NCBI GenBank assembly: GCA_038246785.1
Contig: JBBRVP010000058.1
Span: 1 to 15,157 of the forward strand
Reading direction: 5' to 3'
Length of the DNA stretch: 15,157 nt
From: JBBRVP01 sp038246785
Lineage (GTDB): Bacteria > Actinomycetota > Actinomycetes > Jiangellales > Jiangellaceae
The notes beneath the pieces are model-generated. The model saw only the letters and a list, made by a program, of their open reading frames with translations. It was not told the DNA's origin and did not search any database. A program made the position numbers and the translations under genes. Positions 6,741 through 13,381 of this stretch are shown here, in pieces. How positions within the stretch are numbered: the first letter of the stretch is position 1; each line of letters opens with the position of its first letter.

Positions 6741-7372
6741 TGCGTGGTCCGCCGTCCTGCCCACGCTGCGCGGCGGTCCTGCACGCGCCGGGCGTCTGGG
6801 ACAGCGCGTGGAGCTGCCCCGCGCACGGGGGTGTGCCACCGCTGCAGCCGGCCGTCCAGCCCTCAGCCGACCTCGCCGTCCACCTCGCCACCACGAGCGC
6901 CCTTCCGCTCTGGCTGCCGTGGCCGCTGCCACACGGGTGGGTCGTCACCGGTCTGCTGCTCGCCGGCGACCATCCCACCGAGGCCGCCGCGACAGCGGTC
7001 GCGCTGTCCGGGCCGAACCCGCTCGGTGGGGCCGGGGACCTGCTCGTCGTGACCGAGGAGCCCGGCGTCGGGCTCGGCGCTCGCTTCGCCGGGCTGCCCG
7101 GACCCGACGCCGGGCTGCTCGACACCGGTGCCCCCGCCGCCAAGGTCACCATCGGCGGCCACCCGACGGCGTTGTGGCTGGCACCGCGGGCCGTCGACTG
7201 CGCCGCGTTCGTCGGGGAGTGGGCCGGCCGCTGGCTGTGGGCCGTCCTGCGCCCCGCCAGCGCCGGGGCCTTGCTCGCCGAGGACCTCGTGCTCAGCGAC
7301 CTGCGCGAGCTCGGCCCGGAGGTTGAGCTGCTGCCGTACGGCGCGCTGCCGCCCTGGTTGGTCGCCGGCTAG
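6740..7372 (+). CDS. DUF6758 family protein (210 aa)
   Basis: Conserved actinobacterial protein of unknown function. The N-terminus has a zinc-ribbon-like pattern, CPRC (8-11) then CPAH (26-29). It is followed by a domain with PLWLPWPLPHGWVVTGLLLAGD, SGPNPLGGAGDLLVVTEEPGVGLGARFAG (recognisable against Streptomyces homologues), HPTALWL and a C-terminal LVLSDLRELGPEVELLPYGALPP. It looks soluble. The family commonly sits next to a PHP-domain gene, as here (60-bp gap, same strand), so a shared role is possible but no function is established. The start is ATG 6740 with the promoter-like sequence directly upstream. Family assignment is from memory of the sequence pattern. Confidence 0.75.
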   Translation: MRGPPSCPRCAAVLHAPGVWDSAWSCPAHGGVPPLQPAVQPSADLAVHLATTSALPLWLPWPLPHGWVVTGLLLAGDHPTEAAATAVALSGPNPLGGAGDLLVVTEEPGVGLGARFAGLPGPDAGLLDTGAPAAKVTIGGHPTALWLAPRAVDCAAFVGEWAGRWLWAVLRPASAGALLAEDLVLSDLRELGPEVELLPYGALPPWLVAG

Positions 7373-7414
7373 CCGACATCCGCCACGCTCGGATCAGCCC
7401 CACGGCCGCGTCGC

Positions 7415-7420
7415 TACGCT
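7415..7420 (+). promoter_or_regulatory. Candidate -10 box for the PHP gene
   Basis: TACGCT (7415-7420) matches the TANNNT -10 pattern and lies 12 bp before ATG 7433. Transcription would start only about 5-6 bases before the start codon. No convincing -35 is present at 16-18 bp spacing, so this is weak. A short GGGA (7424-7427) could serve as ribosome-binding site if the gene is read from the upstream DUF6758 transcript. Confidence 0.3.
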
Positions 7421-7432
7421 GCCGGGACTCCC

Positions 7433-8305
7433 ATGCGCATCGATCTGCACACCCACTCCGCGGTCTCCGACGGCACACAGCCGCCGGCCGAGCTCGTGCG
7501 GGCCGCCGCGGCGGCGGGCATCGATGTCATGGCGCTCACCGACCACGACACCCTCGCCGGCGTGCCGCGGGCCGCCGCCGAGGGGCGGCGAGTCGGGGTG
7601 AGAGTGCTGCCGGGGCTGGAGATGAGCTCCCGGCTGCGGGGCGCGTCGGTGCACCTGCTGGCGTACTTCGTCGACGCCTTCTACCCGCCGCTCGCCGACG
7701 AGCTGGCCCGCATCCGGGACGGCCGTCAGCACCGCACCGCGGCGATCGTCGACCGGCTGGTCGCCCACGGGCTGCCGCTGACCGCCGCCGACGTCCGCCG
7801 GGCGGCCGGGTCGGCGGCCAGCATCGGCCGGCCGCACGTCGCCGACGCACTCGTCGAGCTCGGCGTCGTCACCGACCGGGACGAGGCGTTCGCCCGCTGG
7901 CTGGCCGACGGCCGGCCCGGGGCGGTGCCGAAGTACGAGCCCGGCACGGCCGCGGCGGTCGCGCTGGTGCGCGCCGCCGGCGGCGTACCCGTCATCGCAC
8001 ACCCTTGGGGACGGCCGTCCGCCGACGTGCTCACCCCGGGGACGCTCGCCGCCCTCGGCGAGCACGGGCTGGTGGGGGTCGAGGTCGACCACGACGACCA
8101 CGACGCCGACACCCGCCGGCGGCTGCGCGCGCTGGTGCGCGAGCTGGGCATGGTCGTCACCGGCTCCAGCGACACTCACGGAGCGGGGAAACCGGGCTAC
8201 GACGTCGGCTGCAACACCACGGACCCCGACGAGTACGAGCGGCTGCTCGAGGCCGCCCGGGTCATCGCTCGGGTAGCCGGCCGCGGCGGCCCCGACGCCA
8301 GCTGA
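7433..8305 (+). CDS. PHP-domain phosphoesterase, RNase AM/YciV-like (290 aa)
   Basis: Metal-dependent phosphoesterase of the polymerase-and-histidinol-phosphatase fold. The metal-binding motifs are intact: HTHSAVSDGT (His6, His8, Asp13), LTDHDT (Asp37, His38, Asp39), GLEMS (Glu63), VHLLAYF (His74), VIAHPWG and SSDTHG near the end. Architecture and length match the YciV/TrpH group, in which the characterised E. coli member is a 3',5'-nucleotide bisphosphate phosphatase and 5'-3' exonuclease that trims small RNA ends. That activity here is an inference. The start ATG 7433 follows directly on a candidate -10 region. The gene lies between DUF6758 (60-bp gap) and the ParA-like gene (38-bp gap), all on the same strand. 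Confidence 0.87.
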   Translation: MRIDLHTHSAVSDGTQPPAELVRAAAAAGIDVMALTDHDTLAGVPRAAAEGRRVGVRVLPGLEMSSRLRGASVHLLAYFVDAFYPPLADELARIRDGRQHRTAAIVDRLVAHGLPLTAADVRRAAGSAASIGRPHVADALVELGVVTDRDEAFARWLADGRPGAVPKYEPGTAAAVALVRAAGGVPVIAHPWGRPSADVLTPGTLAALGEHGLVGVEVDHDDHDADTRRRLRALVRELGMVVTGSSDTHGAGKPGYDVGCNTTDPDEYERLLEAARVIARVAGRGGPDAS

Positions 8306-8343
8306 GTCCTCCGGCCGCGGCAGGGCCGGCCCCGACCGGCACA

Positions 8344-9105
8344 ATGGCCGCCGTGACCCGCATCCTCGCCGTGACCAACCAGAAGGGCGGCGTCGCCAAG
8401 ACCACGACGGTCGCGAGCCTGGGTTCGGCCCTGGCCGAGCTCGGCCAGCGCGTGTTGCTCGTCGACCTCGACCCGCAGGCGTGCCTGACGTTCTCGCTGG
8501 GCGTCGACCCGGAGGACCTGGAGGTCTCGCTGCACCAGGTGCTGCTCGGTGCCGCCGCCGCGAGTGACGCCCTGCTCACCGTCGACGAGGGTGCCGACCT
8601 GCTGCCGGCCACCATCGAGCTGGCTGGGGCCGAGGGTGCGCTGCTGACCCGTACGGGGCGCGAGCTCACCCTCCGCAACGCGCTGGAGGAGGTCGTCGAC
8701 GACTACGACTGGGTCATCCTCGACTGCCCACCTTCGCTCGGGGTGCTCACCGTCAACGCGCTCACCGCCGCCGACGAGGTGCTGGTGCCGCTGCAGTGCG
8801 AGACGTTGTCGCACCGCGGGGTGGGGCAGTTGCTGGACACCGTGCACGACGTACGCCGGCTGCTCAACCGGCGGCTGCGCATCCTCGGGGTGCTGCCGAC
8901 CCTCTTCGACGGCCGCACCAACCACGCTCGCGCCGTGCTCGCCGACATCGGGGAGCGCTACGAGCTGCGCGTGCTCACACCGATCCCGAAGTCGGTGCGC
9001 TTCGCGGAGGCGCCGGCGGTGGGGCGCTCGGTTCTCGCCACGGCGCGCTCGTCCAAGGGGGCCCAGGGCTATCGCGAGCTCGCTGCCGTGCTGCTGGCCT
9101 CCTGA
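8344..9105 (+). CDS. ParA/Soj-family ATPase, orphan (253 aa)
   Basis: Deviant Walker ATPase of the ParA/MinD superfamily. Seen are the P-loop KGGVAKTTT (from Lys14, with the signature lysine), LLVDLDPQA (Asp41), Walker B VILDCPPSLG (Asp127) and the ParA-type segment LVPLQCETLSHRGVGQLLDT. No N-terminal DNA-binding extension is present. No parB homologue, parS-like repeat or origin is in the window, so this is an orphan ParA rather than a chromosome-partition pair. The M. tuberculosis Rv3213c protein is a similar orphan next to the RhlE helicase (from memory). The start is ATG 8344; GTG 8353 is an alternative. It converges on the helicase gene across a large inverted repeat. Confidence 0.88.
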   Translation: MAAVTRILAVTNQKGGVAKTTTVASLGSALAELGQRVLLVDLDPQACLTFSLGVDPEDLEVSLHQVLLGAAAASDALLTVDEGADLLPATIELAGAEGALLTRTGRELTLRNALEEVVDDYDWVILDCPPSLGVLTVNALTAADEVLVPLQCETLSHRGVGQLLDTVHDVRRLLNRRLRILGVLPTLFDGRTNHARAVLADIGERYELRVLTPIPKSVRFAEAPAVGRSVLATARSSKGAQGYRELAAVLLAS

Positions 9106-9168
9106 GCCCCAGCCCGGCTCGCGGCTCACGACCCGCCTCCCGGGCCCACGCACCCGCCCCCTCCCAGA

Positions 9169-9231
9169 AGTTGATCAAGGAGATATCCACGTTCAGCGGG
9201 TCGCTGAACGTGGATATCTCCTAGGTCAACT
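9169..9231. terminator. 63-bp inverted repeat between convergent parA-like and helicase genes
   Basis: Perfect 21-bp arms (9178-9198 and 9202-9222) flank a 3-base spacer GGT. After one mismatch (9177/9223) pairing continues for eight more positions, one of them G-T (9169-9176 with 9224-9231). The arms contain GATATCC, ACGTTCAGCG and their complements and are clearly more A/T-rich than the surroundings. The element lies 64 bp after the parA-like stop and overlaps the helicase stop codon (9226-9228). The simplest function is a bidirectional terminator, but the stem is much longer than needed and there is no U-tract, so it may be a dispersed palindromic repeat. Confidence 0.65.
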
Positions 9232-10860
9232 GGACGGGCTGGCTGGCCCGGCGTCGCCGGCGGGGGCGGCGGCACCCGCGGCTCCGGAGTCGACGGCGCC
9301 GCGACCCCGCCCTCCGCGCCCGCCACGATGGCGCCGGCGGCGGGACGCGCCCTCGCCGTCCGCAGCGGCCGCGCCAGCGTCGCGCTCAGCCGCGGCCGGG
9401 GGCGGCGCCAGCGCCGAGGGAGCTCCGGCGGACTGGCCACCGCGGGTACGTCGGCGCTGTCGCTCACGTCTGGGCCGCGCGGGCTCGTCCGGCTCCTGGG
9501 CCGGGCGGTCACGACGACGATCGTCGCGTCCCCCACCGCGTCCGGCGCGGTCGCGCTGGGGCGGGCGTCCCCCGCGGCGAGGGCCGCGCCCGGTCTCGCC
9601 GAGGTCCTCGAGCACCTCGGCGTCGAGCCCGGCGCGGGTGCGTGCAGCGCGGGGCAGGAATCCCGTGGTTCCGTGAGGGATGCCGAGGTCGTGGAAGAGG
9701 TGCTCGGAGCTGGAGTAGGTCTCCGGCGGCTCTGGGAAGGGCAGTCCGTGCGCGTCGTTGATCAGGCGCCAGCGGGCGAGGTCGTCCCAGTCGACGAAGG
9801 TCACCGCCACGCCGGACGCGCCGGCCCGCCCGGTGCGTCCGATCCGGTGCAGGTAGGTCTTCTCGTCCTCGGGGCAGACGTAGTTGACGACGTGCGTGAC
9901 CGCCTCGACGTCGATGCCCCGTGCGGCGACGTCGGTGGCGACGAGCACGTCCACCTTGCCGGAGCGGAACGCGCGCAGCGCCTGCTCCCGGGCCCCCTGC
10001 CCCAGGTCGCCGTGCACCGCCGCGGCGGCGAAGCCGCGGGTCGCCAGCTCGTCGGCCACCTTGTCGCACTGGCGCTTCGTGCGGCAGAAGACCATCGTCA
10101 ACCCGCGGCCCTCGGCCTGCAGCAGCCGGGCGAGGATTTCCACCTTGTCCAGGGCGTGCGCACGGTAGACGAACTGTGCGGTGGTCGGCACCGTGCGACC
10201 CTCGTCCGGAGACTCGGCCCGGATGTTGACCGGGTGGCGCATGTAGCGGCGGGCGAGCGACACGACGTCGCTGGGCATGGTGGCCGAGAACAGCATCGTC
10301 TGGCGAAGCTCGGGGGTCAGGGCAAGCAGGCGCTCGACGTCCGGCAGGAACCCGAGGTCGAGCATCTCGTCGGCCTCATCCAGGACGAGCACCTTCACGT
10401 GCGAGAGGTCGAGCTCACGCTGCTGCGAGAGGTCCAGCAGGCGGCCGGGGGTGCCGACCACGACGTCGACGCCGCTGCGCAGTGCTCCGACCTGTGGCTC
10501 GTACGCGCGTCCGCCGTAGAGCGTGAGCACCCGCACGCGCCGGATGGTCGCGCAGGTCGCCAGGTCGCCGGCCACCTGCACGGCGAGCTCTCGGGTGGGG
10601 CACACGACCAGGGCCTGCGGCTTGCCAGGCTCGACGAGGTCGGCGTAGTCGCGGTCGTCCGGGGCGATGATGCGGGAGAGCAGCGGGATTCCGAAGGCGA
10701 ATGTCTTGCCGGTGCCGGTGCGCGCCTGGCCGATGAGGTCGGCTCCAGTGAGCGCCACCGGGATGGTGAGCTCCTGGATGGGGAAAGGCTCGACCACGCC
10801 GACCCGGGTGAGCGCGTCGACGATGGGCGGGAGCACCCCGAGGTCTGCAAAGGTGGTCAG
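9226..10860 (-). CDS. DEAD-box ATP-dependent RNA helicase, RhlE-like (544 aa)
   Basis: RNA-unwinding ATPase. Motifs in order, numbered from the CTG at 10860: Q motif region FPIQ, ARTGTGKT (46-53), PTREL (88-92), TPGR (137-140), DEAD (161-164), SAT (193-195), VHGDLGQ, ATDVAARGID and HRIGRTGR (338-345). After about residue 426 comes a low-complexity Arg/Gly/Asp/Ala-rich tail of about 120 residues, likely RNA-binding and disordered. Family members start near TTFADLGV. Here that position is CTG, preceded by an AGAGG Shine-Dalgarno at good distance (7-8 bp). The frame remains open to a GTG at 11046, but those 62 codons have no family match, include TTA and GTA, and overlap a palindrome. A CTG start is therefore inferred, or the start has been lost. 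A RhlE homologue (Rv3211) lies next to an orphan parA in M. tuberculosis. Confidence 0.85.
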   Translation of the reverse strand: MTTFADLGVLPPIVDALTRVGVVEPFPIQELTIPVALTGADLIGQARTGTGKTFAFGIPLLSRIIAPDDRDYADLVEPGKPQALVVCPTRELAVQVAGDLATCATIRRVRVLTLYGGRAYEPQVGALRSGVDVVVGTPGRLLDLSQQRELDLSHVKVLVLDEADEMLDLGFLPDVERLLALTPELRQTMLFSATMPSDVVSLARRYMRHPVNIRAESPDEGRTVPTTAQFVYRAHALDKVEILARLLQAEGRGLTMVFCRTKRQCDKVADELATRGFAAAAVHGDLGQGAREQALRAFRSGKVDVLVATDVAARGIDVEAVTHVVNYVCPEDEKTYLHRIGRTGRAGASGVAVTFVDWDDLARWRLINDAHGLPFPEPPETYSSSEHLFHDLGIPHGTTGFLPRAARTRAGLDAEVLEDLGETGRGPRRGGRPPQRDRAGRGGGRDDRRRDRPAQEPDEPARPRRERQRRRTRGGQSAGAPSALAPPPAAAERDAGAAAADGEGASRRRRHRGGRGGRGRGAVDSGAAGAAAPAGDAGPASPSS

Positions 10861-11009
10861 GGCGGTTCGCCTCTCGGTCTCGAGCGCGGCCCGGCGGCGC
10901 TGCGGGGCGTTCCGGGCGCGCCGCGTGCTGACCGGGCTTACGGGGGCGGCGGCCGGGCGGCCGAGCCGCGCGGGTCCGGCGCCGTCGGGGCGCCGCGAAG
11001 CCTCCGGCC

Positions 11010-11015
11010 AGTCTA
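11010..11015 (-). promoter_or_regulatory. Candidate -10 box for the helicase gene
   Basis: On the minus strand the sequence reads TAGACT (complement of 11010-11015), a good TANNNT match and one of few A/T-rich spots in this gap. No convincing -35 is found at normal spacing. If used, the leader to the CTG at 10860 would be about 140 bases, which would exclude the far-upstream GTG 11046 as start. Confidence 0.3.
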
Positions 11016-11040
11016 ACCGCCGCCCACCCGCGCGTGCTGG

Positions 11041-11107
11041 CGTCACTGTCCTGGTGGCGGTTTATCGCGCGATTCCGGCCCGGTTCTCGACCACCAGGAC
11101 AGTGACG
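11041..11107. repeat. 67-bp palindromic intergenic element
   Basis: Perfect 17-bp inverted arms (CGTCACTGTCCTGGTGG at 11041-11057; complement at 11091-11107) enclose a 33-base spacer. In the spacer is a perfect 10-bp palindrome ATCGCGCGAT (11064-11073). The element lies between the divergent helicase and ferritin-like genes, upstream of both, so a terminator role is unlikely. It looks like a REP/MITE-type repeat or a large operator. No target duplication is obvious at its edges. Confidence 0.7.
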
Positions 11108-11152
11108 TCGGGGGCCGGCGGTGGGGCGTACGCGGGCAGAGCCGGTGATCGC

Positions 11153-11158
11153 TACCCT
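11153..11158 (+). promoter_or_regulatory. Candidate -10 box for a leaderless ferritin-like gene
   Basis: TACCCT (11153-11158) fits TANNNT and lies six bases before ATG 11165, the spacing expected if transcription starts at the start codon. No Shine-Dalgarno is seen before the ATG. A matching -35 is not evident. Confidence 0.4.
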
Positions 11159-11164
11159 GCGCGC

Positions 11165-11851
11165 ATGTCGGACGGCGCCACCCCCGACCTGCTGGTCGAC
11201 GACCCGGGGTACCGGGCCGGGGTGATCGACCTGCTGGGGGTGCTCGCGTACGGCGAGCTGACGGCGTTCTCCCGGCTGGCCGGCGACGCCGAACTGGCGC
11301 CCACGCTGTCTGACATGTCCGCGCTGTCGGCGATGGCCGTGGCGGAGTTCCACAACTTCGAGCACTTGAGCGCGCGGCTGGTCGAGCTCGGTGCGGATCC
11401 TGCCGGCGCCATGGAGCCGTTCCGGGCGGCCCTGGACGGCTTCCACGCCCACACGACTCCGGCCGACTTCCTCGAGGGGGTGGTGAAGGCGTACGTGGGT
11501 GACGGCATCGCCGCCGACTTCTACCGCGAGGTGTCCACCCATCTCGACCCGGCGACCCGCGAACTCGTGCTCGAGGTGCTGGCCGACGCGGGCCACGCGG
11601 AGTTCGCGGTGGGCCGGGTGCGCTCGGCCATCGCCGCGGATCCGCGGGTCGGCGGTCGGCTGGCGCTCTGGGGCCGCCGGTTGGTGGGGGAGGCCCTGTC
11701 GCAGGCCCAACGGGTGGCCGTCGACCATGACGCGCTCGCCGCCCTGATCGTCGGCGGCCACGGCATGGACCTCGCCGAGCTGGGCCGCGTGCTCGCCTCG
11801 CTGACCGAGCGCCACACGCTTCGGATGCAGGCGCTCGGCCTGCACGCCTAG
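11165..11851 (+). CDS. Ferritin-like fold protein (228 aa)
   Basis: All-helical protein resembling the actinobacterial ferritin-like/MiaE-type family (M. tuberculosis Rv3210c-like, from memory). Conserved acidic and His residues sit in helices where a di-iron site would be: Glu31 (YGELTAF), Glu61/His63/Glu66/His67 (VAEFHNFEHL) and Asp141/His144 (LADAGHAEF). Whether it binds iron cannot be told from sequence alone, since the ExxH pairs are not perfect. No signal peptide. The start is ATG 11165, probably leaderless. It is divergent from the helicase gene across the palindromic element and converges on the GlsB gene with an 81-bp gap in which no strong terminator was seen. Confidence 0.75.
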   Translation: MSDGATPDLLVDDPGYRAGVIDLLGVLAYGELTAFSRLAGDAELAPTLSDMSALSAMAVAEFHNFEHLSARLVELGADPAGAMEPFRAALDGFHAHTTPADFLEGVVKAYVGDGIAADFYREVSTHLDPATRELVLEVLADAGHAEFAVGRVRSAIAADPRVGGRLALWGRRLVGEALSQAQRVAVDHDALAALIVGGHGMDLAELGRVLASLTERHTLRMQALGLHA

Positions 11852-11932
11852 CGTCGGCGCCGCACCGGGCGGGCCGGACAGTGCCGCACGGTCCGGGACG
11901 GCAGGTCGGAGCGGTCGATCGGGGAGGGCCGG

Positions 11933-12205
11933 TCAGGCGACGGAGCGGCGACCCTGGATTCCGGCCACGATCGCGACGCCGATCGCGGCCAGCACGATCT
12001 GGGTGAAGAACTCCAGCCAGTCGAAGCCCTTGGTGTCGGCATAGCCGAGACCGCGTGCGATGGCCGTGCCGATGAGCGCGGCGACGATGCCGACGGCGAT
12101 GGTGAGCAGCAGGCCGATGGCCTGCTTGCCGGGCAGCACGAGGCGCCCCAGCAGACCCACCACGATGCCGACGATGATCGCACTGAAGACGCCGACGACT
12201 TCCAT
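11933..12205 (-). CDS. GlsB/YeaQ/YmgE family membrane protein (90 aa)
   Basis: Small integral membrane protein of the transglycosylase-associated/stress-response family. Three hydrophobic helices are visible, about 4-24, 29-50 and 66-84. Gly-rich patterns typical of the family occur (GIVVGLLGRLVLPGKQ and the VGIVAALIGT helix), followed by a loop with GFDWLEFF and a basic end (IQGRRSVA). Function is not established; relatives are induced by stress in other bacteria. The start ATG 12203-12205 has a strong Shine-Dalgarno (GAGGAGG, 8 bp upstream). A 6-bp-stem hairpin lies just upstream of this site. Confidence 0.88.
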   Translation of the reverse strand: MEVVGVFSAIIVGIVVGLLGRLVLPGKQAIGLLLTIAVGIVAALIGTAIARGLGYADTKGFDWLEFFTQIVLAAIGVAIVAGIQGRRSVA

Positions 12206-12222
12206 GGGACGTGCCTCCTCTT

Positions 12223-12267
12223 AGGGCCCGCGGCCCTCACCGGGTCGGTTCCCCCGGATGATCCGGG
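12223..12267 (-). terminator. Two GC hairpins between DUF3107 and GlsB genes
   Basis: Downstream of the DUF3107 stop are two inverted repeats: CCCGGAT/ATCCGGG (12253-12267, one central base, effective loop 3-5) and AGGGCC-CGC-GGCCCT (12223-12237). Neither has a U-tract. They may terminate the DUF3107 transcript. The second lies only 2-3 bp from the GlsB Shine-Dalgarno and could instead be in its leader. Confidence 0.45.
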
Positions 12268-12305
12268 CGAAACAGGGCCGCCGCAAGCAGGCGCGCCGGA
12301 CCGGC

Positions 12306-12530
12306 TCACAGCGCCGTGAAGCCCACCCGTCGCTCGACCGGCTCGCCGACCTCGACGTACGCGATCTTGTCGCCCGGCACGAGTACGCGGCGCCCTCGCT
12401 CGTCGGTGAGCTCGAGCAGTGCGCCGGTGGACAGCGCCTCGGTGACGGCGGCGAGGACGTCGTCGGGCTGCTGGGCGCTCTCGAGCGCAACCTCACGGGC
12501 GGCGTGCTGGACGCCGATCTTGACCTCCAC
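12306..12530 (-). CDS. DUF3107 family protein (74 aa)
   Basis: Short conserved actinobacterial protein of unknown function, similar to M. tuberculosis Rv3208A/TB9.4 (from memory). Start VEVKIGVQHAAREVALESAQ and later LLELTDERGRRVLVPGDKIAYVEVG with a C-terminal RRVGF are the family hallmarks. The start GTG 12528-12530 follows GGAAGG at 8 bp, a clear ribosome-binding site. The frame is open far upstream, but that part is antisense of the TetR gene. The TetR gene lies 62 bp upstream on the same strand, an arrangement also seen in other actinobacteria. Confidence 0.88.
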   Translation of the reverse strand: MEVKIGVQHAAREVALESAQQPDDVLAAVTEALSTGALLELTDERGRRVLVPGDKIAYVEVGEPVERRVGFTAL

Positions 12531-12592
12531 GTGCGCGACCTTCCGTGTTCGATCGAGCGAGTCGAGCGGCAACGGCGCGCCGCGGCGCCAGG

Positions 12593-13315
12593 TTAGACCA
12601 GGGGAGGTGGCTCTGAGGTACTGGCCTCGTCGCGCCGCGGGAAGCCGCGGATGCCGCGCCAGCCCAGCTGTGCCACGAGCTCGGCGGCGGTGCCGCGCGG
12701 CAGCCGGCCACCGTCGGCAAGCCAGTAGCGCGCCGCGGTGTTGGCCAGGCCGACCAGACCCACGGAGAGCAACATGGCCTCGTCGCTGGGCAGTCCGGTG
12801 TCCTCGGCGATGACGCCGGCGATCGCCTCGGCGCACTCACGGGTGACCCAGTCGAGCTGAGAGCGGACCGCCGACTCGGTGGTGAGGTCGTTCTCGAAGA
12901 GCAGGCGGAAGCCGGCAGCCGGGTCGTCCACGAAGGCGAAGTAGGCCTCCACGGCAGCCTGCACGCGTCGCTTGTTGTCGTGGGTGGAGTCCAGTGCCGT
13001 CCGGATGCGTTCGACGAAGGCGTCGGCGTTGCGCCCGAGCAGGGCCAAATAGAGATCGAGCTTGCCGGGGAAGTGCTGGTAGAGCACCGGCTTGCTCACC
13101 CCGGCCCGGACCGCGATGTCGTCCATGGCGGCCGCGTGGTAGCCATTGGCCACGAAAACCGTCTGCGCCGCGTCGAGCAGCTGTTCGCGGCGGGCGCCGC
13201 GCGGCAGGCGCGCGCCGCGGCCAGGCGCCTCGGCGAGGCGGCGTTGCTGGCGGGCCAGGGGGTCGCCCGTGCCGGCAGCACGCAGCGAGTCCCCGGCCAC
13301 GGCTTCGGGTGTCAC
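12593..13315 (-). CDS. TetR/AcrR family transcriptional regulator (240 aa)
   Basis: One-component repressor with an N-terminal helix-turn-helix (about 44-90). Visible are RREQLLDAAQTVFVANGYH, then MDDIAVRAGVSKPVLYQHFPGKLDLYLALL, with the recognition helix near 72-82. An all-helical ligand-binding domain follows; its ligand is unknown. The N-terminus before the helix-turn-helix is longer than average and rich in Arg/Ala. The start chosen is GTG 13313-13315, with GAGGAG 6 bp upstream; a GTG 13 codons earlier lacks such a site. The C-terminus ends STSEPPPLV. Resembles the regulator next to DUF3107 in M. tuberculosis (Rv3208). Targets cannot be read from the sequence; the inverted repeat at 13670-13693 is one candidate operator. 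Confidence 0.88.
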   Translation of the reverse strand: MTPEAVAGDSLRAAGTGDPLARQQRRLAEAPGRGARLPRGARREQLLDAAQTVFVANGYHAAAMDDIAVRAGVSKPVLYQHFPGKLDLYLALLGRNADAFVERIRTALDSTHDNKRRVQAAVEAYFAFVDDPAAGFRLLFENDLTTESAVRSQLDWVTRECAEAIAGVIAEDTGLPSDEAMLLSVGLVGLANTAARYWLADGGRLPRGTAAELVAQLGWRGIRGFPRRDEASTSEPPPLV

Positions 13316-13381
13316 GCGCGCTCCTCGCTCGACCTGACCCGCAAGACTACTCACGGGTACGGCGGCGGGCTCGACGCCGCC

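Noticed and set aside
6657..6932. N-terminal extension of the Nudix gene
   Set aside because: The extra 92 residues are Arg-rich, lie opposite the DUF6758 coding region, and are absent from the family.
8325..8340. GCCGG/CCGGC hairpin just before the ParA-like gene
   Set aside because: The 5-bp GC stem is expected by chance in this composition and would sit where the ribosome must bind.
9328..11016. 562-codon open frame on the plus strand opposite the helicase
   Set aside because: It is the complement of all DEAD-box motifs and has no domain of its own.
10861..11046. GTG 11046 as helicase start
   Set aside because: The 62 added residues lack family similarity, the codons include TTA and GTA, and the region contains a palindrome and a better -10 candidate downstream. 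Not fully excluded.
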